Shown here piece by piece: positions 51,409 to 62,773 of a DNA stretch of 64,000 nt. The position numbers and the translations under genes were made by a program. Source of the DNA: Tetrahymena thermophila SB210 (lineage: Eukaryota; Ciliophora; Oligohymenophorea; Hymenostomatida; Tetrahymenidae); contig NW_002476554.1 in NCBI RefSeq assembly GCF_000189635.1, forward strand, positions 835,493 to 899,492, written 5' to 3'. A model generated the notes under the pieces. That model was not told where the DNA came from. It did not search any database and saw nothing but the letters and a program-made list of their open reading frames with translations. Position 1 is the first letter of the stretch. Each line of letters begins with the position of its first letter.

Positions 51409-52814
51409 CTATAAACATGTAGAGCTATTTAATTAATGTTGTATGTTTCAAAAAAAGCAATACTCTTAGTTGGTCGCGATAATTCTTAGACAATTCTTTG
51501 CTCTGATGATTTTTAAAAATTATAGTCTAAGTATAAGATGAATAGTCTAAATTACTTTCAAAAATTTATTTTTATCACTATCAACTATTAATAAAGTGAA
51601 AAATTATTAAAAAAAGTAAATTATGAATATTCAGATTTATATGAATAAAAAATTTATTTCAGATGAATTTTAAAAATTTATTTTCTAAGTTTTTACTGTT
51701 TGTTTTGGTTTAACAACAGAATAAGATTAGTTTTAAATTAAAAAATAATAATTAAGAATTTATTTCATTTATCTTATTTTAAAATAATTTATCTAATTTT
51801 AATTAAGGAAATATTTATGATAGAATGAATGAAAGTTAACTAATATATTTAATAATTATTTTAAAAAGTTATTTTTTTGCACATTATTTTATTGAGAATA
51901 TAGTGAATTAATTAGTTACTAGGATTTTTTCAAATATGACTAAATAAATAAATAACTGTTCAACTCTAATTTCTACTATATTTTTAAGTACATGTTTTAA
52001 ATACAAATATAAAGATTAAATAATGAATTTTAAATTAATTTTTCTGTGACATCTCTTCATAAAACCAAATTTATAAATTAATATTTGATAATTAATTAAT
52101 TCTTATATTTTATTTGTTCTTTTTATACATTAATAATTAATTAAAATCCATAAATTGCTATTCAATATTTTTGAAAAAAAATAAATGAGATAATAGATTA
52201 CAAAATATTACAAATTAGAAGAAGTAATTATTTATTTTTTTATTAATATCATTTAAATTTATATTTATTAATAAAAAAAGTTTATAAACTCTTCGCTTTT
52301 ATCTCATTAGGTTCTCCATATTTATTTGAGGTATATTTTATTAATTAATATTATTTTTATTATTTATTAATATATTTTAAATATTTAACTTTCAATTTAT
52401 TTAAATAAATAATTTTTATTGTAGAAATTATCATGCATGATTACTTATTGATTTTTATTAAAACAAAAATTATTTAGCTATCTTAACTTAATTTTCATTT
52501 TAATTTTTAATTATTTATTATTCATTTTTTATTATTTGATATTTTTTCTTTATTTTTTGCTATTAAGTTAATAAAAGCAGTTTATTTGTTTTGGATTGTA
52601 ATATTTTAATAATAAAAGTTAATTTAAAGCACTAAAGCTATTTTAATTTATTTGATTTATTTTCCTTTTTCTTTTTATTGTGATATCTTTTTTTTTTCAT
52701 TCTTTGTTAATTTTACTAATTATTAATTAATCTTATTATTTCATATTTTTTCTTCATTTTTTCCTCCTAATTAACTATTTAATGATATATATATTTTCTT
52801 CAATATTTAAAAAG
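51390..52814. other. Gap-to-LRR-gene interval
   Basis: At 51390-51540 the minus strand reads openly and with coding character under the ciliate code (KSSEQRIVQELSRPTKSIAF, then FETYN), running into the gap; it could be the end or middle of a gene cut by the gap. The rest is AT-rich. From about 52571 to 52814 the sequence is homologous to the repeated introns of the downstream LRR gene, but no preceding 90-nt exon is recognisable. Confidence 0.4.
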
Positions 52815-55800
52815 TAATAATTATATTGGTGATGAAGATGCATCAGGCTTAGGTTCTGCTTTAGCAAATTGCATTAATCTCTCAAATTTGGCACTTGACC
52901 TTAGGTAAAAACAGTTTATTTGTTTTGGATTGTGATATATTTTTAATTATAAAAGCTAATTAAAAACAATAAAGCTCTTTTTTCTTTTTCTTTTTATTGT
53001 GTTTACTTTTTTTTTGTTCTTTCTTTGTTAATTTAACACATCAGTTATTTTCAATTTTTGCTTTTATTATTAATTATTTAATCTTATTATTTCATATTTT
53101 TTCTTCATTTTTTCCTTCTAATTAATTATTTAATGATATATTTTTTCTTCAATATTTAAAAAGTAATAATTATATTAGTGCAATGGGTGCATCAGGCTTA
53201 GGTTCTGCTTTAGCAAATTGCATTAATCTCTCTAATTTGACACTTAACCTTAGGTAAAAATAGTTTATTTGTTTTGGATTGTGATATATTTTTAATTATA
53301 ATAGCTAATTAAAAACAATAAAGCTTTTTTTCTATTTATTTTTATTGTGCTTACTTTTTTTTTGTTCTTTCTTTGTTAATTTAACTTATCATTTTATTTT
53401 CAACTTTTGCTTTTATTATTAATTAATTAATCTTATTATTTCATATTTTTTCTTCATTTTTTCCTTCTAATTAACTATTTAATGATATATATATTTTCTT
53501 CAATATTTAAAAAGTAACAATTAAATTGGTATTGCCGATGCATCAGGCTTAATTTCTGCTTTAACAAATTGCATTAATCTCTCAAATTTGACACTTGTCC
53601 TTCGGTAAAAACAGTTTATTTGTTTTGGATTGAGATATATTTTTAATTATAAAAGCTAATTAAAAACAATAAAGCTCTTTTTTGTTTTTCTTTTTATTTT
53701 TCTTGCTTTTTTTTGTTCTTTCTTTGTTAATTTAACTCATCATTTTATTTTCAATTTTTGCTTTTATTATTAATTATTTAATCTTATTATTTCATATTTT
53801 TTCTTCATTTTTTCCTTCTAATTAACTATTTAATGATATATATATTTTCTTCAATATTTAAAAAGTGAAAATTAAATTGGTGCAATGGGTGCATCAGGCT
53901 TAGGTTCTGCTTTAGCAAATTGCATTAATCTCTCAAATTTGACACTTGACCTTGGGTAAAAACAGTTTATTTGTTTTGGATTGTGATATATTTTTAATTA
54001 TAAAAGCTAATTAAAAACAATAAAGCTCTTTTTTCTTTTTGTTTTTATTGTGCTTTCTTTTTTTTTTTGTTCTTTCTTTGTTAATTTAACTTATCATTTT
54101 ATTTTCAACTTTTGCTTTTATTATTAATTAATTAATCTTATTATTTCATATTTTTTTCATTTTTTCATTCTAATTAACTATTTAATGATATATTTTTTCT
54201 TCAATATTTAAAAAGTTCTAATTAAATTGGTGATGAAGGTGCATCAGGCTTAGGTTCTGCTTTAGCAAATTGCATTAATCTCTCAAATTTGACACTTGAC
54301 CTTGGGTAAAAACAGTTTATTTGTTTTGGATTGTGATATATTTTTAATTATAAAAGCTAATTAAAAAAAAAATAAAGCTCTTTTTTCTTTTTGTTTTTAT
54401 TGTGCTTGTTTTTTTTTTGTTCTTTCTTTGTTAATTTAACTCATCATTTTATTTTCAACTTTTGCTTTTATTATTAATTAATTAATCTTATTATTTCATA
54501 TTTTTTCTTCAATATTTAAAAAGTTGTAATAAAATTCGTGATGTCGGTGCATCAGGTTTAGGTTCTGGTTTAGCAAATTACATTAATCTCTCAAATTTGA
54601 CACTTGACCTTAGGTAAAAACAGTTTATTTGTTTTGGATTGTGATATATTTTTTAATTATAAAAGCTAATTAAAAACAATAAAGCTTTTTTTCTTTTTCT
54701 TTTTACTGTGCTTGTTTTTTTTTGTTCTTTCTTTGTTAATTTAACTCATCATTTTATTTTCAACTTTTATTTTTATTATCAATTAATTAATCTTATTATT
54801 TCATATTTTTTCTTCATTTTTTCCTTCTAATTAACAAATTAATGATATATTTTTTCTTCAATATTTAAAAAGTGGAAATTAAATTGGTGATGCCGGTGCA
54901 TCAGGCTTAGGTTCTACTTTAGCAAATTGCATTAATCTCTCAAATTTGGCACTTAACCTTAGGTAAAAACAGTTCATTTGTTTTGGATTATGATATATTT
55001 TTAATTATAAAAGCTAATTAATAACAATAAAGTTCTTTTTTCTTTTTGTTTTTATTGTGTTTGCTTTTTTTTGTTCTTTCTTTGTTAATATAACTCATCA
55101 TTTTAATTTAAACTTTTGCTTTTATTATTAATTAATTAATCTTATTATTTCATATTTTTTCTTCATTTTTTCCTTCTAATTAACTATTTAATGATATATT
55201 TTTTCTTCAATATTTAAAAAGTTGGAATGAAATTGGTGCAATGGGTGCATCAGGCTTAGGTTCTGGTTTAGCAAATTGTATTAATCTCTCAAATTTGACA
55301 CTTGATCTTCGGTAAAAACAGTTTATTTGTTTTGGATTGTGATGTTTTTAATTAAAAAAACTAATTAAAAAACATAAAGCCTTTTTTTTTTCTTTTTATT
55401 GTTCTTGCTTTTTTTTTGTTCTTTCTTTGTTAATATAACTCATCATTTTATTTTTAACCTTTGCTTTTAATATTAATTAATCTTATTATTTCATATTTTT
55501 TCTTCATTTTTTCCTATTAATTAACTATTTAATGATTTATTTTTTCTTCAATATTTAAAAAGTGAAAATTAAATTGGTGCAATGGGTACATCAGGCTTAG
55601 GTTCTGCTTTAGCAAATTGCATTAATCTCTCAAATTTGACACTTTACCTTTAGTAAAATTTTATTTGTTTTGGATTGTGATATATTTTTAATTATAAAAG
55701 CTAATTAAAATCAATTAAGTTTTTTTTCTTTTTCTTTTTATTGTGCTTGTTTTTTTTTGTTCTTTCTTTGTTAATATAACTCATCATTTTAATTTAAACT

Positions 55801-57030
55801 TTTGCTTTTATTATTAATTAATTAATCTTATTATTTCATATTTTTTCTTCATTTTTTCCTTCTAATTAACTATTTAATGATATATTTTTTCTTCAATATT
55901 TAAAAAGTTGGAATAAAATTGGTGCAATGGGTGCATCAGGCTTAGGTTCTGCTTTAGAAAATTGCATTAATCTCTCAAATTTGACACTTTACCTTTAGTA
56001 AAAGTTTATTTGTTTTGGATTGTGATATATTTTTAATTATAAAAGCTAATTAAAAACAATAAAGCTTTTTTTCTTTTTCTTTTTATTGTGCTTGTTTTTT
56101 TTTGTTCTTTATTTGTTAATATAACTCATCATTTTATTTTCAACTTTTACTTTTATTATTAATTAATTAATCTTATTATTTCATATTTTTTCTTCATTTT
56201 TTCCTTCTAATTAACAATTTAATGATTTATTTTTTCTTCAATATTTAAAAAGTGGAAATTAAATTGGTGATGCCGGTGCATCAGGCTTAGGTTCTGGTTT
56301 AGCAAATTGTATTAATCTCTCAAATTTGACACTTGATCTTCAGTAAAAACAGTTTATTTGATTTGGATTGTGATATATTTTTAATTATAAAAGCTAATTA
56401 AAAACAATAAAGCTCTTTTTTTTATTATTGTGCTTGCTTTTTTTTGTTCTTTCTTTGTTAATATAACTAACTCATCATTTTATTTTCAACTTTTGCTTTT
56501 ATTATTAATTAATTAATCTTATTTATTATTTCATATTTTTTCTTCATTTTTTCCTTCTAATTAACAATTTAATGATTTATTTTTTCTTCAATATTTAAAA
56601 AGTGGAAATTAAATTGGTGATGCCGGTGCATCAGGCTTAGGTTCTGGTTTAGCAAATTGTATTAATCTCTCAAATTTGACACTTAAACTTGAGTAAATAC
56701 AGTTTAGTTTGTTTTGGATTGTGATATATTTTTAATTTTTAAAGCTAATTAAAAACAATAAAGCTCTTTTTTCTTTTTCTTTTTATTTTTCTTGCTTTTT
56801 TTTGTTCTTTCTTTGTTAATATAACTCATAATTTTATTTTTATTTTGTTTTTATTATTAATTAATTATATTATTTCATATTATTTCATTTTTTCATATTA
56901 ATTAACTATTTAATGATATATTTTTTCTGTATTTAAAAAGGGAAAATTAAATTAGTGCAATGGGTGCATCAGGCTTAGGTTCTGCTTTAGCAAATTGCGT
57001 TAATCTCTCCTATTTAACACTCTGGCTTAT
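52815..57030 (+). repeat. Tandem array of exon-plus-intron units, ~350 bp
   Basis: Thirteen units of a 90-nt exon plus a 218-261-nt intron. Introns share the same blocks throughout: CAGTTTATTTGTTTTGGATT after the donor, AATTATAAAAGCTAATTAAA, TTTGTTCTTTCTTTGTTAAT, TTATTTCATATTTTTTCTTC and TTCAATATTTAAAAAG at the acceptor. Unit 5 lacks ~40 bp of the intron 3' part and unit 13 has a diverged end. The introns are nearly as well conserved as the exons. Confidence 0.95.
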
Positions 57031-57345
57031 GTAAAAATAGTTTATTTGTTTTGGATTGTGATATTTTAAACTATAAAATGAATAAAAAACAAGAAAGCAC
57101 TTTGAATTTTTTTGATAGCTTTTATTTGATTTATTGTTTTATCTTTTTTATTCCACAAATGTATTTTATTTATTAATTTAATAAATAGTTTTTAATTTAA
57201 AAGTTTATTCTATTTTCATATTTATTTAATATTTACACTAATTTATTATAAAATTTTTAGCCCAATGAATGTATCATAAAAATTCAAAGTAATAAGCAAG
57301 TGTCTTAAATCAAAAAGATTAGTTGTCTTTAAAATATTCTCATGA
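52815..57345 (+). CDS. Leucine-rich-repeat protein built from 13 identical-size exons (5' incomplete)
   Basis: Exons 52815-52904, 53164-53253, 53515-53604, 53866-53955, 54216-54305, 54524-54613, 54873-54962, 55222-55311, 55563-55652, 55908-55997, 56253-56342, 56603-56692 and 56941-57030 are each exactly 90 nt. A terminal exon, 57261-57345, ends in TGA. Every junction lies after the second codon base (phase 2), so each exon is symmetric and codes one 30-residue LRR of ribonuclease-inhibitor type (IGDEGASGLGSALANC, then INLSNLTLDL). The terminal exon gives PMNVSQKFKVISKCLKSKRL and a short hydrophobic end. The N-terminal exon(s) were not found; the intron-like sequence before exon 1 suggests they lie further upstream, perhaps in the gap. 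The product is at least 418 residues, a curved solenoid for protein recognition; no membrane segment or signal is visible in the known part. Confidence 0.87.
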
Positions 57346-58624
57346 TAAACAACTAGCGAAAAAAGGATGAATAAATATTAGATGTTTGAATAATAATAAA
57401 TAACATGTTTTATTATATAATATTTTGAAAAAGTTTATTTGACCTAAAATATAAATAGATAGATTTTATTATTGATTTTATATTTATAAATATAGTTCAT
57501 ATTTTTGGAAGTAAATAAATAATTTATAAAAAATAAAAAAATTAAAAAATTAAATTTACTTCAATAAATTAATTCCTCTTAAGCAAATTTCTCCAAAAAC
57601 CATCAAATAATTTGAAACTTTTAGTGTTATATTATATCTTATTAAATTAAATAAATACCAAGCTTTTATATGCCATTTATATTTTAATCTTAAATATTAT
57701 CTATTAATCATATTGGTAAGGTAGTTGCTGTTAGGATTTTTCTTAAAAACCAAATTTATGACTTTTATGTTTTGTATTTTTTTAGGATTAATCCTAATAT
57801 AATAAAATGTATTATCGTCAAAAATCCTAATAACATATAGTAAGTTTCTTTAATTCAATCCCCTCTTTCAAATATATTTTATACAAAGATATTTTAAATG
57901 AATCATATATAATTAATTGGATAGAGGAGAGAGAGTATATTTTAAATATAAAATTAAAATTTTTATATGAGACTTAAAATTTTGATTGGATTTTTCAAAA
58001 TATTTGGATTGATTGGAATGGATAAATTAATACATCACCTATTGGATTTTTTAATTTTTAATTGTAAATTATTTATAAATTAAGTTATTTTAAAAAATTT
58101 TCTTCACTATAAAGTGTTAAATTTTATACAATAATAGCAAATTAATAAAAATAAGGTATTCCTATTTAAAGTTTTAAAAAGAATATTTCAAATAATCAAA
58201 ATATATGGATAAGATTAGAATAACTGATACATAATATTCTATAATATTATCATAAAAATGTTGAAAATTTTTTAAAAATTTAAGAAGATTTTCAATTATT
58301 AAGAATTTTAACTTTAAATGTAATAAATAAAACATAAAAAACCATCCAATCAAATATTTTATTTAATGAAAAAAATTCTACTTCTACTTTAATTGAATTT
58401 TTTAGGCTAAGATCATTTATACACAGGAAGATATATCCAAATTTAATATTAGTATTCCTAGAAACATTTTTAATTATTAATTTTTATACAAAATTGAGAT
58501 TTTTATATTAAAAAGGCAAATTGCTTACGATGTATCAGTATTGATTAAAAATACAAATAATGCATATTTTTTATATAAAAATACAATTTATTAATTAAGC
58601 GCAAAAAATTTGCTTTTAAAGTTA
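57346..58624. other. Intergenic spacer with palindrome
   Basis: 1.3 kb, AT-rich. The only structure is the palindrome and flanking inverted repeat at 57731-57830. Confidence 0.5.
57731..57830. repeat. 16-bp palindrome inside an 11-bp inverted repeat
   Basis: TTAGGATTTTT (57731-57741) and its reverse complement AAAAATCCTAA (57820-57830) enclose the perfect palindrome TTAGGATTAATCCTAA (57782-57797), which contains the same TTAGGATT core twice. The result is four copies of one core in alternating orientation. Confidence 0.8.
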
Positions 58625-60316
58625 ATGAATAATAAGAATAATAACTAATATAATCACAAATCTAAAGCAAAAGATGAATAAAAAATATAAAATAATTCTG
58701 CATAAAATTTTAAGCGGGGAATTACCAATAATTAATAGTAAAAAGGAAAGGATACTGACAAAAATTATAGGAATTAAAGCAAAAATAGTAGTGATAAACA
58801 TTCTAATAGATTCAATTAAAATGATCGACTTAATCGAAAGAGAAATTATAAAGAAAGAGATGAAGACTATTACGATGATGAGAAAATTGAAGAGAGAATG
58901 AAAAGTTCTTTAAATTAATTCTTTTATTACGACTAAGAAAAGCAAAAATACTTTAGAAAAAAAGATGAACACAAAAATCCTATTTGGGAAGGTTCTGAAG
59001 TAGGAAGAATAGATTAAATAGAAGAAGTAGAAATAGATTCTGAAGAATTGCCTTTTATTATTTATGATATGAAAGAAGTAGAGAAAAATTAGATTTATAT
59101 AAACCCAAGAGATATTATTTATAAATATAAAAAGAAATTCAGATTACCTAATGAGTTTTTATATTTCTATGAGCTAAAAGATATAATAAATTCTTTTAAA
59201 GCAGAATATGTTGAAAAATATTTTTCTAATTAAATGAATAGAAATTAGTAAGAAAGAAAGATAATAAACTCATAATTCTTGTGTATAAATGAATATAAAG
59301 CTAAAGTGGTTTACTTTGATTTTGCAAATCATAAAAATTACAATCTTATTGTTTTGGCTATTAAAAGTGATCAATAAAATAAAGTGTCTTTTATCATTAT
59401 TTCTATTAATAAATACTTGTAATCTCAAATCATAAAACTAGTTCCAAATATAGATTGCTAATAATTTTTAAAGCTCATAATAATAAAATAAATTTTAAAT
59501 TAAAACAAATTAAATTAAAATAATGAATTGGAAAGCGAGGAATCTGACTATTGCTTGTATGTGACAAAGAAAAGCATAGCAGTATTTTAATATGAAATGA
59601 CTAACATTTAAAATATTCAATAGAATTTTGTAGAGCAAATAAGTATTAACTTTGAGATATTAGGAGTAGAGCAATTTTAAAGCAGCCAAATAATCATTTT
59701 AACAAGAAAAGAACTGACATGCTATAATATTAGATAGAAAAGGAACATATTTAAAATCCATTTCTAAAACTATAATGCTTTATATATGAAAATTTGCGCT
59801 TAAAATATGATAGCTGTTGTTTACACAGAAAGTCAAAAACTTTTAGTAATATGCTTAAGCTCTCGAAGAATTCTTTTCGCGAAAATAATTACTAATCTAA
59901 CTGACCTTGCTTTAATGAATGAAAAAATTAATAAAATTTAATTCGTTTATCAACGACTTAAACAAAGCTTGTTCTTTATAGTCTTAGAGAAGTAAGGAAA
60001 TAAATGGGAATGGAAGAAGTTAGCTTAAGACCAATTATAATTTGGGGAGTAATTGAGTGTAGTTAATCTCTAGTTAAGAAATTAATCTATTCAAATAATT
60101 AAAAATAGCCTCTATATTTCTAATAAGATAGTCTGTTAACATTAGTTTGATGGTGAATACTTTAATAGTAGCAACCAATCTTAATGCGAAGAACAAAGCA
60201 ATAACATTTCAGTTATTTTATAAACTTTTTTTTAAATAAAAGACAGTCTTTATTTAATTTATTATAACGACTATTAAATACAAATACAATACTCTCAAGT
60301 AAACACATAAAATTGA
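58625..60316 (+). CDS. Single-exon hypothetical protein, 563 aa
   Basis: An uninterrupted ciliate-code frame of 564 codons, ATG 58625 to TGA 60314-60316; the absence of introns is unusual among the longer genes here. The first ~110 residues are Asn/Gln/Lys/Arg-rich and disordered (NRFNQNDRLNRKRNYKERDE). A charged segment follows (FFYYDQEKQKYFRKKDEHKN; NPIWEGSEVGRID), then a helical part (RLPNEFLYFYELKDIINSFK). From about residue 210 on, the sequence alternates short beta-type stretches (KVVYFDFANHKNYNLIVLAI; MIAVVYTESQKLLVICLSSR; SLFFIVLEKQGNKWEWKKLA), which looks like a diverged beta-propeller, but no WD signature is clear. Family not recognised; cytosolic or nuclear by the lack of signal and membrane segments. 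Confidence 0.8.
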
Positions 60317-60553
60317 ATATCAATTAATAAAAATACAATACTTATTTTTAGTATTTCATAATTATATTTAGATAATTAAATTTAGTCTTTCTTTATATTT
60401 TTAAAGAATTAAGCAATTAGATAAATTAAATTGCCAAAAATGAGTTTTATTTTATGTTAATATTTTTTTGTTTTACCTTGAATTTCTCAAAGCAAAGAAT
60501 ATTTTGGACTGTTAATAATTAGTTGATATTTTTAAATTATTTGTGATTATTTT

Positions 60554-61048
60554 TCAAACAAAAAGCAATATAGAGCATAAAGCTAAGATTAAATAACTTA
60601 AATTTAAAACTACTCCTTCACTACTCAAAAAAAAAGTCTAGTAAGTATTTTAAACTTTTGCTTAAAATCCTAGTACATAGGTTAATTTTCCATTTACTTT
60701 TGAAGTTGCGCATAAATTCATAAAATTATATCCATATAACATATTTTGGCCTTGCAACCTAAAACTTGTATCAATTGTTAGAGATTTTTCTGCTGGTTAT
60801 AAATTTAATTATTGGAGAGGAGAGCTTTTATCATTAGCAGTTAATGTAATAGATGTTATTTATTAAGAATCAGCTTAAATTGACATAGTGACGTCAGAAG
60901 TGAAACAATTTTAACAATCTGTTGAATCTGGCTTTAAGATCTAATTATTCAATTAGTCAACAGTAAAACTGCAATCATCATCGTTATCACTTGCATTTGC
61001 TATAAGCAAAAGATAAAAAGCTAAAGTTAATAAAATTTATTTTTTCAT
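60554..61048 (-). CDS. Small secreted, possibly GPI-anchored protein
   Basis: Intronless, ATG 61048, TGA 60554-60556, 164 residues. It opens with a signal peptide (MKKQILLTLAFYLLLIANAS). The mature part has cysteines in a C-x2-C pair (DCQNCF) plus two others, is Gln/Ser/Thr-rich and predicted beta (VTMSIQADSQQITSITLTAN; LTYVLGFQAKVQNTYQTFFL). It ends in a hydrophobic tail with no charged residue after it (LSYLILALCSILLFV), as in GPI-anchor signals; the SSEG just before is a candidate attachment region. No family recognised. It is convergent with the gene to its left. Confidence 0.82.
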
Positions 61049-62773
61049 TGTTTTTCTAAGTTTAGTTTTTTATTATTTTTAATAATTTATTTTATTAGAT
61101 AGATAATAACAAGTTTTTAAATAAATTATCTTAATTTTAATTTTGCCATGAGATATTACTTAAATTTAATTTGTGTGTATGTATGTATTAATCAGAGATA
61201 AGTTGAAATAAACTCACTTTTTGAGTTTACCAAATATATCTAAATAAATTTGGATATTATGTCAAATTTGTTAAAGTTGCCACCCTTGAAAGCTAAATTT
61301 CTTATCAGAATTTAAACCAGCCAGAATTATTATTTATGATGGGTGATTTTTTTCTATTAATTTTTAAATTATTTAAATAGTTTGAAATTGTTAATTAAAA
61401 AATATGAAAATAAAGTAAGTAAGTTAGTAAGTAAATATATTAGTAGATTAGAAGTTTTTCACTTATTAAAAAATGTAATCTACTAATCAATTATATTTTA
61501 TTTGTTTAATAAATAGTCTTGTAAAACAAATAGAAAATAAAATAAATAAACAAATATGTAAAATATTATAAAATTATGAATATTTAAAAGAGAGAGAAGC
61601 TAAATTTCATTTTCGCTACTTTTTAAAACATTTTTTAAAATTAAAATCTATTGATTAATTTTTTCAGACTACAATTAGCATAGTCTTAATTTAAGAAAAC
61701 TTTATATAAATTATCTAATTAATATGCAAATTAATTTGGTAATTTAAATAAATATATAAGATTATTTTCCTTTATTAAAATATGTAAATAATTAATCAAT
61801 CTAAATGATTGTATTTGTTAAAAATAAATCTTGTAAAACAATCAAGAAAATAAAATAAATGAGCATATTTTATAGTAATTTTAAATAATTAATATTTAAT
61901 AGAGAAATAACTTCTAATAACCAAAATCTATTGATTGATATATATATTTACAGATGAAAGTTAGCATATCCTTAATTTAAGAAAATCTTATATAAATTGT
62001 TTAATCAATATGCAAATAAATTTGCTAATTTAAATAAATATTTAAGATAATTTTCCTTAGTTAAATGTGTAATCAATCAATCAATCTAAGTGAATTTATT
62101 TGTAAATAATAAATTTTGTAAAATTAGCAAGAAAATATCATCAATAAGCACATTTTTTTATAATTATAAAATGATAAATATTTAAAAGCGAAAGGACTTT
62201 TAATAACCTAAATCTATTGATTAGTATATAAGAATAAATTGAGTAAATATTTTAATTAAAGACCACCTGATATAAAACATTCTTTCATGATAAGCATTAA
62301 TTATATTAATTTAAATTAAAATATAAAAGGATTTTCTTTAACAAAATATGAAATCCCTTTATTAATCATGGTTATATATTTCAAATAAAAAGAGTCAGGA
62401 GGTAAAGCAATAGAAAATATAAAAATGGAGGTTAAAATCTAATTTTTAATTAAATATTTGTTAATTAATATTTAATCGAGAAAATTATTTCTTTTTATCT
62501 TTTAGAATCCTTCAAAACATTTTAATTACTTGAAACTTATTTATACAATACATAATTTATTAAAAATTAAGGGATTTTAAGGCCAATGCGTTCAAAATCG
62601 AAGTTTAATATGTTGGTGATATTTAATTTATTTATAAATATTCAGAAAATATGGTCAAAATTTAATAGGATTTAGGGTATATATAATTATCTGATTATAA
62701 AATATTATAAAAAAACATATTCTTTTATTCTAATATTTTTATTATTATTAGTCCTTTTTTCACTTCTTTTTGA
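61049..62773. other. Intergenic region with tandem repeats
   Basis: 1.7 kb between a start (left, minus strand) and the 3' end of the next minus-strand gene. Contains the ~283-bp diverged repeats at 61450-62240; otherwise nothing. Confidence 0.5.
61450..62240. repeat. Diverged ~283-bp tandem repeat, about three units
   Basis: Anchor AAATCTATTGATT recurs at 61644, 61924 and 62210. A second block, CTTAATTTAAGAAAA, recurs at 61685 and 61971. Shared flanks include TTGTAAAA, AATATGCAAAT and TAATTTAAATAAATAT. Non-coding, of moderate identity. Confidence 0.75.

Noticed and set aside
52815..57030. Regularly spaced repeats resembling a CRISPR array or a satellite
   Set aside because: The conserved part is a 90-nt exon with LRR coding in one frame and consistent splice sites; spacers are mutually homologous introns. 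Eukaryotic context.
58674..58901. Plus-strand ORF of 75 codons near the start of the single-exon gene
   Set aside because: Out-of-frame shadow within the 563-residue gene beginning at 58625.
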